A program made the translations under genes and the position numbers. Under the pieces are notes generated by a model. The model was not told the origin of the DNA. It made no database searches and saw only the letters and a list, made by a program, of their open reading frames with translations. A DNA stretch of 64,000 bases from Phocaeicola coprophilus (GTDB lineage Bacteria > Bacteroidota > Bacteroidia > Bacteroidales > Bacteroidaceae): contig JACJJM010000003.1 of NCBI GenBank assembly GCA_016900015.1, positions 62,001 to 126,000 on the forward strand. Direction: 5' to 3'. Positions 45,707-54,882 of this stretch are shown here, in pieces. Each line of letters starts with the position of its first letter. Positions within the stretch are counted from its first letter, which is position 1.

Positions 45707-48355
45707 ATGTACCGTAATGTATTTATGTGGGGAGCTTTGCTTGCAATGCTCCTTTCCGCCTGCCAGAATCATTTCATCTCGGATGCCAATGAGCGAAAAG
45801 AAGTGGAACAAACTTTTGAGAGACGAAAAGAAGTTTTAAAAGACACACACATTTTCGATGTATTCACGGAAACAATGACCCGTGAAGAAAACGAAGCCAT
45901 GCGCTTCATGTATGCCTACATGCCCCTGGGCGACCTGACCGACTATCCGGGCGAGTTCCATCTGGCCCACGTGAAAGCCGCGTTGCGTGCACGTGCAGAG
46001 ATGCCGTGGGGCAAAGACATCCCGGAGCGAGAATTCCGTCACTTCGTACTCCCCTACCGCGTCAACAATGAAAACATGGACTCCGCGCGAATCGTGTTCT
46101 ACCGCGAACTGAAACCACGCATCGAAAACATGTCCCTGAAAGAGGCAGTCCTAGAAATCAACCACTGGTGTCATGAAAAGGTGGCCTACACACCTTCGGA
46201 CATGCGCACCAGCGCACCGCTGGCTTCCGTGCGTACAGCCTACGGACGCTGTGGCGAAGAGTCCACCTTCGCCGTGAGTGCATTCCGCGCCATGGGCATA
46301 CCTGCCCGCCAAGTGTACACACCCCGATGGGCACATACGGATGACAATCATGCCTGGGTGGAAGTATGGGTGGACGGGAAATGGCATTTCCTGGGCGCTT
46401 GCGAACCGGAACCGGTGCTCGACTTGGCTTGGTTCAACGCCCCGGCCAGCCGCGGCATGCTGATGCACACCAAAGTGTTCGGCCACTACCACGGCCCGGA
46501 AGAAGTCATGGAAACGACGGACAACTATACAGAAATCAATGTCATAGACAACTATGCCGACACCGCCACAACGACAGTCACTGTGACATCGCCTAACGGG
46601 CAACCGGTCGAAGGAGCATTGGTGGAGTTCAAACTCTACAACTATGCCGAATTCTACACTGTCGCACGCAAAACGACCGACGCCCACGGCCAAGCCTCCC
46701 TGACTGCCGGACTGGGCGACATGCTCGTGTGGGCCTCGACGAAAGACGGCCGCTACGGGTTCAGGCAATGTTCGTTCGGGAAAGACAAAGAGCTTACCAT
46801 CACCCTGGCTTCCGGACACGCAGGACAAACTGACTTGGACATCACCGTACCCGTGGAAAAGGCACACATCCCGGACGTGACACCGGAACAACGCGCCGAA
46901 AATGACCGGCGTTTCGCACTGGAAGACTCCATCCGCCATGCCTACATCGCCACATTCCCCACAGAGACGCAAGCCAGGCAGTTTGCTGAAAGCAACGGCT
47001 ACAATGCAAGCGACGTCGTGCCGCTCATCGTGGCATCCAGAGGAAACTATTCCACCATCCAGACATTCCTCCAAGAGGCCGGACGCACCGACCGCGACCT
47101 GGCCGTGAGGCTGCTGCGTGTGCTTTCAGAAAAAGATTTGCGCGACGTAGAGCTGCGCACACTTCGCGAACACTTCTTGCTCCATCCGGACATGCCCGCA
47201 GACTGCCCGCAGGAAATCTATGACAAATACCTCCTGAACCCGCGTGTCGCCAACGAAATGATATTGCCCTATCGGGAGCTCATCTCCCAGACGCTTTCAG
47301 TAGAGATTCCCGAATCCACGTCCGGCACAGACCTTGCCCACGAACTGGCAGACTGGTGCCGCACGCACATTCGCCTGCTTTCTGACTGGAATCCGCAACG
47401 CATCCCCATGTCGCCGGCCGGCATCTGCAAAGCACGTGTAGCTGACGAATACTCGCTCCAAATCTTCTTCGTGGCTGCGGCACGCAGCTTCGGCATCCCG
47501 GCACGCATTGACGAAGTCACGGGCAAAGTGCAATACTACCTCCAAGGGAAACCGGTCGACATCAGCCTCACGGGCCAACCGACTACCGACACAGCACAAG
47601 GCACAGGCACGCTCCTCGCCCGCTACACGCCGACTTCCTGGCTGGACGATGCCAAGTATTACAACCACTTCACGTTGTCACGACTGGAAAAGGGACGTCT
47701 GCAACTGCTCAACTATCCGGAGACAGGCACCACTTGGAACTCCTTACTGCGTGAAGGCACGAAACTTGATGCCGGAGACTATGTCCTGACCACAGGCACA
47801 CGGCTTGCAAACGGAAATGTGCTATCCCGACTGACATTCTTCACTGTGCGTGAAGGCGAAAAGACTGTCGTCGACCTCACCCTGCGCGAAGCCAAAGATG
47901 CCGTGCAAGTCATCGGCAACTTCAACTCGGAAAGCCTCTTTACTCCAAAAGACGGCTCACAAGAAGTGTCCCTCTTGTCTGTCACCGGACGCGGATACTA
48001 TGTCCTCGGACTGCTCGACGGACAAGAACCGTCCAACCATGCCCTGCGCGACATAGCAGCCTGTGCCGGAGAGTTTGACCAATGGGGACGCCCGATGGTG
48101 CTCCTGTTCCCGGACAAAGACCGTCTGGACAAAGTGGGCACTGCCGGCTTCCCGACAATGCCTGAGCACGTCACATGGGGCATAGACACCAAGGGCACTA
48201 TCCGCCAAGACCTTATCACCGGACTTAAACTCAATGAAAAACAGGGACTGCCCATCTTCATCGTAGCTGACACGTTCAACCGAGTGGTCTTCGTCGTACA
48301 AGGTTACACCATCGGATTGGGAGAACAACTCATGAAGACACTGCACGCACTCTGA
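45707..48355 (+). CDS. Transglutaminase-domain lipoprotein
   Basis: The 882-residue protein has a lipoprotein signal (MYRNVFMWGALLAMLLSAC). A transglutaminase-like domain follows: the nucleophile C182 in GRCGEESTFAV, H215 in DDNHAWVEVWVDGKWHFLG, and the acid in the PVLDLAWF segment. A carboxypeptidase-regulatory-like region comes next (GQPVEGALVEFKLYNY). A second degenerate transglutaminase-like core lies at about residues 545-610 (RVADEYSLQIFFVAAARSFGIPARI), without an obvious nucleophile of its own. It is probably surface- or periplasm-facing and may act on peptides or proteins. The fucosidase gene follows. Confidence 0.88.
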   Translation: MYRNVFMWGALLAMLLSACQNHFISDANERKEVEQTFERRKEVLKDTHIFDVFTETMTREENEAMRFMYAYMPLGDLTDYPGEFHLAHVKAALRARAEMPWGKDIPEREFRHFVLPYRVNNENMDSARIVFYRELKPRIENMSLKEAVLEINHWCHEKVAYTPSDMRTSAPLASVRTAYGRCGEESTFAVSAFRAMGIPARQVYTPRWAHTDDNHAWVEVWVDGKWHFLGACEPEPVLDLAWFNAPASRGMLMHTKVFGHYHGPEEVMETTDNYTEINVIDNYADTATTTVTVTSPNGQPVEGALVEFKLYNYAEFYTVARKTTDAHGQASLTAGLGDMLVWASTKDGRYGFRQCSFGKDKELTITLASGHAGQTDLDITVPVEKAHIPDVTPEQRAENDRRFALEDSIRHAYIATFPTETQARQFAESNGYNASDVVPLIVASRGNYSTIQTFLQEAGRTDRDLAVRLLRVLSEKDLRDVELRTLREHFLLHPDMPADCPQEIYDKYLLNPRVANEMILPYRELISQTLSVEIPESTSGTDLAHELADWCRTHIRLLSDWNPQRIPMSPAGICKARVADEYSLQIFFVAAARSFGIPARIDEVTGKVQYYLQGKPVDISLTGQPTTDTAQGTGTLLARYTPTSWLDDAKYYNHFTLSRLEKGRLQLLNYPETGTTWNSLLREGTKLDAGDYVLTTGTRLANGNVLSRLTFFTVREGEKTVVDLTLREAKDAVQVIGNFNSESLFTPKDGSQEVSLLSVTGRGYYVLGLLDGQEPSNHALRDIAACAGEFDQWGRPMVLLFPDKDRLDKVGTAGFPTMPEHVTWGIDTKGTIRQDLITGLKLNEKQGLPIFIVADTFNRVVFVVQGYTIGLGEQLMKTLHAL

Positions 48356-48417
48356 TGACTCCTATATAAATAAGGTATAAATGATTTTACCACAAAAAAC
48401 ATAAAACTACAAAAATC

Positions 48418-49743
48418 ATGAAACAACTCAAATCATTCTGCCTGTCGGCCGCCTGTGCCCTCACGACACTCGCTTCCGCACAGAATCTACAAGCAGCTTC
48501 CGACGGCTATGTCCCCACACAGGCCAATCTCGAATCACGCGAAGCGTTCCGCTCCGACCGTTTCGGCATTTTCCTCCACTGGGGACTCTATAGTATGCTT
48601 GCCCAAGGGGAATGGGCCATGACCAACCACAATCTCAACCGCGACGAATATGCCAAAATGGCCAGTGCTTTTTATCCCTGTCGTTTCAACGCACACGACT
48701 GGGTGGCTGCCATCAAAGCCAGCGGAGCCAAATACATCTGTTTCACCACACGCCACCATGAAGGATTCTCCATGTTTGACAGCCGCTGGACAGACTACAA
48801 CATCGTGGATGCGACACCCTTCGCACGTGACGTGCTGAAAGAACTCGCCGACGAATGCCACAAGCAAGGCATCGCGCTCCATCTCTACTATTCACATCTT
48901 GACTGGTATCGGGACGATTATTACCCGCTCGGACGTACAGGACGCGGCACCGGCAGAACACGTCACGGAGAGTGGAAAACCTACTACTCTTTCATGAACC
49001 ACCAACTCGAAGAGTTGCTTACCAACTATGGCCCGATACGCTGCATCTGGTTTGACGGAGTGTGGGACCACGACCAAGACCCGGACTTCGACTGGCAACT
49101 GCCCGAACAATATGCCCTAATCCACCGCCTGCAACCGTCATGCCTCATCGGCAACAATCACCACCAAAAACCATTTGAAGGCGAAGACATCCAAATCTTC
49201 GAACGCGACCTGCCGGGACAAAACACGGCCGGACTGTCAGGACAACAGATCACGGACTTGCCGCTGGAGACCTGTCAGACGATGAACGGCATGTGGGGAT
49301 ACAAAATCACAGACCAGAACTATAAATCGGACACAACCCTCGTGCGCTATCTGGTCCGTGCCGCAGGTATGGACGCCAACCTCCTGCTCAACATCGGCCC
49401 GCAACCAAACGGAGAGCTACCCGCAGCTGCCCTCGAACGTCTGCAACGCATCGGCCAGTGGATGAATGTGTATGGAGAAACCATTTATGGCACACGCGCC
49501 GGGCTGGTCAGCCCGAGAGACTGGGGCGTAACGACGCAAAAAGACAATCGCTTGTTTGTACATATCATGAATTTACCAGACGATGGTCTCTACCTGCCTC
49601 TCGCGCAAAAGGTCAAAAAGGCTGTGCAGTTTGTCGACAAACAGCCGATAAAATTCAAACGGCAAGGAGACGGCATCGTACTACAATTTGACAAAGCCCC
49701 TACCGACATCGATTATGTGGTGGAACTCACCCTGGATGAGTGA
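48418..49743 (+). CDS. Alpha-L-fucosidase (GH29)
   Basis: The 441-residue protein has a signal peptide (ending near ASAQNLQAA). GH29 signatures: RFGIFLHWGLYSM, KYICFTTRHHEGFSMFDS, LYYSHLDWYRDDYY, and CIWFDGVWDHD with the nucleophile D213. An NLLLNIGPQPNGELP segment closes the barrel. It removes L-fucose from glycans in the periplasm or outside the cell. It lies 62 bp after the transglutaminase gene, so the pair may be co-transcribed and act on glycoproteins. Confidence 0.95.
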   Translation: MKQLKSFCLSAACALTTLASAQNLQAASDGYVPTQANLESREAFRSDRFGIFLHWGLYSMLAQGEWAMTNHNLNRDEYAKMASAFYPCRFNAHDWVAAIKASGAKYICFTTRHHEGFSMFDSRWTDYNIVDATPFARDVLKELADECHKQGIALHLYYSHLDWYRDDYYPLGRTGRGTGRTRHGEWKTYYSFMNHQLEELLTNYGPIRCIWFDGVWDHDQDPDFDWQLPEQYALIHRLQPSCLIGNNHHQKPFEGEDIQIFERDLPGQNTAGLSGQQITDLPLETCQTMNGMWGYKITDQNYKSDTTLVRYLVRAAGMDANLLLNIGPQPNGELPAAALERLQRIGQWMNVYGETIYGTRAGLVSPRDWGVTTQKDNRLFVHIMNLPDDGLYLPLAQKVKKAVQFVDKQPIKFKRQGDGIVLQFDKAPTDIDYVVELTLDE

Positions 49744-49783
49744 ACATCTGACTGAATCACTCCCGTACATACAAGGACTTCAG

Positions 49784-49816
49784 AATCGCGATTATGACAC
49801 CCTCATAATCGCGATT
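49784..49816. repeat. Two AATCGCGATT palindromes, forming a 14-bp inverted repeat
   Basis: AATCGCGATTATGA (49784-49797) pairs perfectly with TCATAATCGCGATT (49803-49816), with a five-base loop. Each half contains the 10-bp palindrome AATCGCGATT; the copies are 23 bp apart. No T-run follows, so it is either a non-canonical terminator after the fucosidase gene or a binding-site pair. Confidence 0.9.
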
Positions 49817-49924
49817 ACCATAGTCCGTCATTCTCCATCATGAATACATTCTCTGCACCATGCTTGAAAACACAAAGTTATAGCCGCAAGCATTTAAAGC
49901 ACACAAGATTTTTAGGGACAAATC

Positions 49925-49955
49925 TTGCAATATTACAATATTATTTCTACCTTTG
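49925..49955 (+). promoter_or_regulatory. Bacteroidetes-type promoter for the structured ncRNA
   Basis: TTG (49925-49927), a 20-base spacer, then TACCTTTG (49948-49955). The first transcribed base is expected near 49960. Confidence 0.8.
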
Positions 49956-49959
49956 TACA

Positions 49960-50150
49960 AAGAAAAAAGATGAGCCGCATTGGTTGAACTGGGAAACTCA
50001 TCAATTACACTGAAATACCGAGATACGCTTCAACCTCCAATGGCGGGCCACGCCTTCGGGTAGCTTTTAAGCCGGTGGATTACAAAGGGGGTGAGCACTC
50101 AAATCTTATTACTCGGAGTTTCATCGCATCATACCAGTGCGGCTTTTATA
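49960..50150 (+). ncRNA. Structured small RNA, 6S-like
   Basis: A full promoter precedes a region whose ends pair: GCCGCATTGG (49974-49983) with CCAGTGCGGC (50134-50143, one G-U pair), followed by TTTTATACTT. Inside, GAAACTC (49993-49999) pairs with GAGTTTC (50116-50122), CCGAG (50018-50022) with CTCGG, and ACCTCC (50033-50038) with GGGGGT (50087-50092); a GCC-TTCG-GGT hairpin sits at the apex. This long rod with closed ends, about 180 nt, fits 6S RNA. tmRNA, SRP RNA and RNase P motifs are absent. The 6S identity is inference; that a structured RNA is here is well supported. Confidence 0.6.
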
Positions 50151-50188
50151 CTTATATCAGAGATAAGTCGCTAAACTTTCTCAAACAC

Positions 50189-50244
50189 AAAAAAATGGCA
50201 TGTAAAATGAACAAGTCCTATTCATTCTTACATGCCATTTTTTT
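50189..50244. terminator. Strong bidirectional terminator-like hairpin
   Basis: AAAAAATGGCATGTAA pairs with TTACATGCCATTTTTT around a short AATGAA/TTCATT inner stem. T-runs lie on both sides. It lies just downstream of the ncRNA. Confidence 0.9.
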
Positions 50245-50334
50245 GTGACAATTCTCCGGAGGATTGATGAGGGGACACCCGATTATTCGTGAGGAAAGTT
50301 CAATAAGACATCCAAAAGCAAACGATGGGCTAAT

Positions 50335-50378
50335 AAAAAAGCATTCCCACAAACATTGAATTTGTAGGAATGTTTTTT
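50335..50378. terminator. Bidirectional terminator after tRNA-Ser
   Basis: GCATTCCCACAAA (50341-50353) pairs with TTTGTAGGAATG (50361-50372), flanked by AAAAAA and TTTTTT. It is suitable for the minus-strand tRNA-Ser transcript. Confidence 0.88.
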
Positions 50379-50412
50379 GTTTGTTATCCGGTTTCTGTCC
50401 GGCACATTCAGC

Positions 50413-50499
50413 GGAGAGAACGGGATTCGAACCCGTGATACGCTTTAGGCGTATACACGCTTTCCAGGCGTGCCTCTTCAACCACTCGAGCACCTCTCC
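50413..50499 (-). tRNA. tRNA-Ser (GGA)
   Basis: The minus strand folds as an 87-nt tRNA with a long variable arm, as expected for serine. The acceptor pairs GGAGAGG with the 3' CTCTCC side, the T-arm contains GGTTCGAATCC, and the anticodon loop CTGGAAA gives anticodon GGA (codons UCC/UCU). No CCA is encoded. Confidence 0.95.
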
Positions 50500-50579
50500 T
50501 GATGCCTTTTCTGAAAGACGGACGCAAAATTAGTAAGAAACTTCCAATCTGCCAACAATAGAAGGCTGAAATTTCATAA

Positions 50580-51359
50580 CTACACAATGCAAAACATGCG
50601 AAATGCATTTTCAGTTGTCACTTTTGCGGCTTCTTCTGGAGCTACTTCGTAGATTTCGGCCACCTTTCGCAACACATCGCTTACATAAGCACTCTCATTG
50701 CGCTGTCCGCGATGGGGGACTGGTGCCAGGTAGGGAGAGTCTGTTTCGACGACCAGACGTTCTATGGGGACACGTGATTTTAATACGGCTGGGAGTATGG
50801 ATTTCTTAAATGTCACAACTCCGTTGATGCCGAGCAAGAATCGAGAATAGGAAAGCAGCTGTTCGACATCAACATCCTCCCCCGTGAAACTGTGGAACAC
50901 TCCTCGCAAAGGTGTCTGACGATAAGGTTCCAGACAGGACAACAATTCGGGAAAAGCTTTGCGGCAGTGGATGACCAGAGGCAAGTCAAACTCCAACGCC
51001 CAACAGATTTGTTCGTTTAGTGCAGCTATTTGTTCTTCTCGGAAGGTCGTGTCCCAGTAGAAATCAAGTCCGACTTCACCAATGGCAATGTAAGGATGTG
51101 TATCTTTTAATTGCAGGCGCAATGCGCTCAATTCTTCGCGGAATCCGGCATTGACCGAAGTCGGGTGAAGACCGAGCATGGGATAGCACACACCGGGATG
51201 GCGGCGACAAGCAGACAAGAGGTCGTCCAACGTGGAACAGTCAATGTTCGGCATTAGCAATTTCTCCACACCTGTAGCTTGTGCTCGGGCGACAACTGCA
51301 TCGAAATCATCACGAAAAGCATCATCAAACAGATGGGTATGTGTGTCGACGATCATCAT
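50580..51359 (-). CDS. TatD family metal-dependent hydrolase
   Basis: The 259-residue TIM-barrel protein has the metal ligands of the family: DTHTHLFDD at the start (H7, H9), EVGLDFYWD, a VIHCRKA segment, FHSFTG, and ETDSPYLAPVPHRGQRNES. Family members include DNases and D-aminoacyl hydrolases. It lies 12 bp after the polyprenyl synthase gene and probably shares its transcript. The start may be either of two adjacent ATGs. Confidence 0.9.
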   Translation of the reverse strand: MMIVDTHTHLFDDAFRDDFDAVVARAQATGVEKLLMPNIDCSTLDDLLSACRRHPGVCYPMLGLHPTSVNAGFREELSALRLQLKDTHPYIAIGEVGLDFYWDTTFREEQIAALNEQICWALEFDLPLVIHCRKAFPELLSCLEPYRQTPLRGVFHSFTGEDVDVEQLLSYSRFLLGINGVVTFKKSILPAVLKSRVPIERLVVETDSPYLAPVPHRGQRNESAYVSDVLRKVAEIYEVAPEEAAKVTTENAFRMFCIV

Positions 51360-51371
51360 CTTCTTTTCAGT

Positions 51372-52346
51372 CTATACGGTGCGATGCATTAAAGAGGCTG
51401 CATATTCTCTTAACATCTTCTTGCGCCCTTCGTCCACCTGCACTTGTGCCAGAATACGTTCGGCACAGTCGAAATAATGGGCGATTTTTTTGTCGCACAG
51501 TTCGCGTATTCCGATAGCGTCGTAAAGAGCCGTTACAGCGCGAATCTTTTCTGTCGGAACGTAGTCATGCGCTTCTATCCAATGACGTAACTCGGCACTT
51601 TGCTGCTCGTCAGCCCGTAACATGGCATTGATAAGCATATATGTCTTTTTATTGCACAAGATGTCACCTCCAATCTTTTTGCCAAACTGCGCTTCGTCAC
51701 CGTAGACATCCAGATAGTCATCTTGCAACTGAAAGGCCAACCCCAACTGGATGCCGTAATCGTAAAGACGACTGGCATCCTCGGCCGAAGCATTTCCCAA
51801 TACGGCCCCAATCTGTAAGGACGCAGCCAGAAGAACAGACGTTTTTAGACGTATCATTTCGATGTATTCATCCTCTGTCACATCATCGCGCGTTTCAAAC
51901 TCCATATCATATTGTTGTCCTTCGCCTATTTCTAAAGCGGTCTTATTAAAGATGTCAAGCACCTCTTTCAAGTGTGCACTGTCGCTTTGCGTCATCTGTT
52001 GGTAGGCCAACACCAGCATGGTGTCACCGGAAAGGATGGCAGTGTTGTCATTCCACACTTTGTGCACGGTCGGTTTGTTGCGGCGCATGTCTGCCCGGTC
52101 CATCAGATCGTCATGCAGCAGTGTATAGTTGTGATAGGTTTCCAGGCCAACGGCAGAAGGCAAAATCGCATCTACATCTTCCTTATACATATTGTATGCC
52201 ATCAGCATGAGCACGGGACGCAAACGTTTGCCTCCCAGTGAAAGCACATATTCGATGGGAGCATAGAGGCCCTTCGGCCGATGTGAGTAACTCCAGTTGG
52301 CTATATACCGGTTTACTTTTTCCTGTAATTCCTTGGTCGTAAACAT
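51372..52346 (-). CDS. Polyprenyl synthetase family protein
   Basis: The start at 52346 (MFTTKELQEKVNRYIANW) gives 324 residues. The first aspartate-rich motif is DDLMD (D79, D80, D83) after YHNYTLLH, and the second is DDYLD (D209, D210, D213). GGKRLRP holds the conserved phosphate-binding residues. It condenses isopentenyl diphosphate with an allylic primer. The first motif lacks the two-residue insertion common in bacterial farnesyl diphosphate synthases; the product chain length cannot be read. It belongs with the MEP genes in the window. Confidence 0.92.
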   Translation of the reverse strand: MFTTKELQEKVNRYIANWSYSHRPKGLYAPIEYVLSLGGKRLRPVLMLMAYNMYKEDVDAILPSAVGLETYHNYTLLHDDLMDRADMRRNKPTVHKVWNDNTAILSGDTMLVLAYQQMTQSDSAHLKEVLDIFNKTALEIGEGQQYDMEFETRDDVTEDEYIEMIRLKTSVLLAASLQIGAVLGNASAEDASRLYDYGIQLGLAFQLQDDYLDVYGDEAQFGKKIGGDILCNKKTYMLINAMLRADEQQSAELRHWIEAHDYVPTEKIRAVTALYDAIGIRELCDKKIAHYFDCAERILAQVQVDEGRKKMLREYAASLMHRTV

Positions 52347-52380
52347 AATTATCTTCTTTAAAATGTCATATACTTTTTTA

Positions 52381-53088
52381 TTACAAGCGGAAATCGACCG
52401 GCAGGACATAAAGAAACCGTGCCGGTTTGCCTCCTCTGCGTCCAGGACGCCACGACGGCATTAGTTTCACTACCCGCAGGGCTTCTCTGTCCAATGCGGG
52501 AGACACGCTTTCCACGACCTGGAAGTCAGTCAGTTTCCCATCTGTCTCCACGATGAACTGTACACGGACGCATCCCCGCACTTTCCCGTTTACGGCTGTA
52601 GCCGGATAGCGTACATGGCGAGACAGAAAACGCATGCAGGCAGCATCTCCTCCGGGAAAACAAGGCAGGGTGTCAGGCTGTGCGACAGTCGGTAAAGGCT
52701 CTGTCACAGACAGGTCGATGATGTCCTCTTCTTCCATGGAGGAAGAAGACACCGCCGAATGAAGCGCGTCTTTTATGTATTCCTGCAGTCCGGCCTGCAC
52801 ACTGTCATCCACAGCTTCCACCCTATTGATGTCCGTTTGTCGGGTTTGATTGTCCGGTGAAAACTCCGGCAGCAGGTCTTCCGGTTGCTCAGGAAACTCG
52901 AGGGGAGGCAGTTCGCTCTCCGAAGCCATGAGGGGCAACTCCTCCACAGGCAAGTCCGCAGGCACTTCTTCCACCGTCTTCCATTGGAAAGCGATGTAAC
53001 AAGCTGTGAGGACTGCCACCAGCCCGATGGCAAAACGCCATCCCCATCCGCGCTCCAAGTCGGCACGTGAAGACTTCTTGATTTCCAT
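52381..53088 (-). CDS. TonB family energy transducer
   Basis: The start at 53088 ([15 protein letters not shown]) gives 235 residues. A short basic cytoplasmic tail, one membrane anchor (about 18-35), a long acidic, proline-containing linker, and a C-terminal TonB domain ([31 protein letters not shown]...) are visible. It probably passes proton-motive energy to outer-membrane transporters. A TACTTTTG box lies at 53093-53100 on the minus strand, so close to the ATG that the transcript could be leaderless; a longer frame starting at 53145 is less likely. Confidence 0.85.
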   Translation of the reverse strand: MEIKKSSRADLERGWGWRFAIGLVAVLTACYIAFQWKTVEEVPADLPVEELPLMASESELPPLEFPEQPEDLLPEFSPDNQTRQTDINRVEAVDDSVQAGLQEYIKDALHSAVSSSSMEEEDIIDLSVTEPLPTVAQPDTLPCFPGGDAACMRFLSRHVRYPATAVNGKVRGCVRVQFIVETDGKLTDFQVVESVSPALDREALRVVKLMPSWRPGRRGGKPARFLYVLPVDFRL

Positions 53089-53234
53089 TCGACAAAAGTA
53101 CTTTATTTTACCTAAACCCCGAAAAGAAAGGCAAGGCTTATTCATTTTTTATCCCTACCTTTGGACGCCCAAGCAAAAACGGACCTCCAGGACCGGGCTT
53201 GGCGAATCCTTTAACATCAACACATATATTCACT

Positions 53235-53924
53235 ATGAAGAAGATAATAATTGCCATCGACGGATTTTCCTCATGCGGCAAGAGCACGATGGCCAAGGAC
53301 TTGGCACGTGAAGTGGGCTATATCTACATTGACAGTGGAGCGATGTATCGTGCCGTGACACTCTATAGCCTGCGCAAAGGCTATTTCACAGAGCAAGGTA
53401 TCGACGCTGAAGCCTTACAGCGCGACATGCCGGACATCCATATTACATTCAAGCTCGACCCTACCACCCAACGTCCTCAGACTTACCTGAACGGGGAGAA
53501 TGTGGAAAATGACATCCGGGGAATGGACGTGTCGTCACACGTCAGCCCTATCGCGGCTTTGGGATTCGTCCGGGAAGCCTTGGTCAGCCAGCAGCAGGAA
53601 ATGGGACGGGAAAAAGGCATTGTCATGGACGGACGGGACATCGGCACAGCCGTTTTTCCGAATGCTGAACTGAAAATATTCGTAACAGCCTCAGCTCAAA
53701 TCCGGGCGCAACGCCGCTATGACGAACTGAAGGCTAAAGGCCAACCTGCCAGCTACGAGGACATATTGAAGAATGTGGAGGAACGTGACTACATCGACCA
53801 GCATCGCGAAGTCAGCCCTTTGCGTAAGGCAGACGATGCCATTTTGCTGGACAACAGCCACATGAGCATTGCCGAGCAAAAGATTTGGTTATTGGAACAA
53901 TTTAAACGAGTGGCAGGCGCATGA
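53235..53924 (+). CDS. cmk: Cytidylate kinase
   Basis: The start at 53235 ([24 protein letters not shown]) gives 229 residues with the P-loop GFSSCGKST. The [13 protein letters not shown] segment and [21 protein letters not shown] are family hallmarks, and [21 protein letters not shown] completes the NMP-binding lid. It phosphorylates CMP and dCMP. Its stop overlaps the ispH start (ATGA), a pairing seen in many bacteria. Confidence 0.94.
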   Translation: MKKIIIAIDGFSSCGKSTMAKDLAREVGYIYIDSGAMYRAVTLYSLRKGYFTEQGIDAEALQRDMPDIHITFKLDPTTQRPQTYLNGENVENDIRGMDVSSHVSPIAALGFVREALVSQQQEMGREKGIVMDGRDIGTAVFPNAELKIFVTASAQIRAQRRYDELKAKGQPASYEDILKNVEERDYIDQHREVSPLRKADDAILLDNSHMSIAEQKIWLLEQFKRVAGA

Positions 53925-54787
53925 AACAAATCGAGATTGACAGCGGGTCAGGATTCTGCTTCGGTGTGACCACAGCTATCAAAAAGGCAGAAGAGGAATT
54001 AGAGAAGGGCACTCCGCTCTATTGTCTGGGCGACATTGTCCACAATGGACGAGAGTGCGAGCGCTTGAAGCAATTGGGACTCATCACAATCAATCATGAT
54101 GAATTCCAACAGTTGCATGATGTGAAAGTGCTCTTGCGAGCTCATGGAGAACCTCCCGAAACTTATGAAATAGCCCGGCAAAACAACATTGAAATCATCG
54201 ACGCGACATGCCCTGTCGTGCTTCAGCTCCAGAAACGCATCAAGCGGGAATATGACTTGACGGACGAACATGGGAAACAAATCGTCATCTATGGCAAGAA
54301 CGGACATGCCGAAGTCTTGGGACTCGTGGGACAAACGGAAGGAAAAGCCATCGTCATCGAGTCGCTGGAAGAAGCCAAACGGCTGGACTTCACCAAGGAC
54401 ATCCGGCTCTATTCGCAGACGACCAAATCATTGGAAGAGTTTTGCCAAATCACAGACTACATCCAGCAGCACATCGAGCCTGGAGCGACGTTCAAGTCGT
54501 TTGACACCATTTGCCGCCAAGTGGCCAACCGTATGCCCAACATCCGTGACTTTGCCAAACGGCATGACCTGATATTTTTCGTGAGCGGGAAAAAGAGTTC
54601 GAACGGCAAAATCCTTTTCGGCGAATGTCTGAAAGTGAATCCAAACTCTTATCTCGTGGACGATCCGAGTGAAATCGACTTCAGCCTGCTGAAACATGCA
54701 GACACCATCGGCATTTGCGGAGCGACATCTACTCCCAAATGGCTCATGGAAGCTTGTCGGCAGGCTTTGTTGTCACATACGGATTGA
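53921..54787 (+). CDS. ispH: 4-hydroxy-3-methylbut-2-enyl diphosphate reductase
   Basis: The 288-residue iron-sulfur enzyme makes IPP and DMAPP in the last MEP step. The three cluster cysteines sit in GSGFCFGV (C13), DATCPVV and GICGATSTP. The HGEPPETY and NGHAEVLGL segments supply substrate contacts. The ATGA overlap with cmk couples their translation. A terminator lies downstream, where it meets convergent pfkA. Confidence 0.95.
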   Translation: MKQIEIDSGSGFCFGVTTAIKKAEEELEKGTPLYCLGDIVHNGRECERLKQLGLITINHDEFQQLHDVKVLLRAHGEPPETYEIARQNNIEIIDATCPVVLQLQKRIKREYDLTDEHGKQIVIYGKNGHAEVLGLVGQTEGKAIVIESLEEAKRLDFTKDIRLYSQTTKSLEEFCQITDYIQQHIEPGATFKSFDTICRQVANRMPNIRDFAKRHDLIFFVSGKKSSNGKILFGECLKVNPNSYLVDDPSEIDFSLLKHADTIGICGATSTPKWLMEACRQALLSHTD

Positions 54788-54816
54788 CTACGGACAAAGG
54801 TTGCCGATAAACAGGG

Positions 54817-54862
54817 AAAAAGTCCTGCCGTAAGGTTTTCCACCTTTCGACAGGACTTTATC
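54817..54862. terminator. Terminator between ispH and pfkA
   Basis: AAAGTCCTG (54819-54827) pairs with CAGGACTTT (54851-54859), and AAGG/CCTT extends it. A-rich and T-rich tracts flank the stem, so it can serve both convergent genes. Confidence 0.85.
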
Positions 54863-54882
54863 TTTAAGACTGATGCGTCTGA

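Noticed and set aside
49960-50150. tmRNA, SRP RNA or RNase P RNA
   Set aside because: No tRNA-like end with its tag frame, no GGAAGCAGCC-type SRP loop, and no RNase P core motifs.
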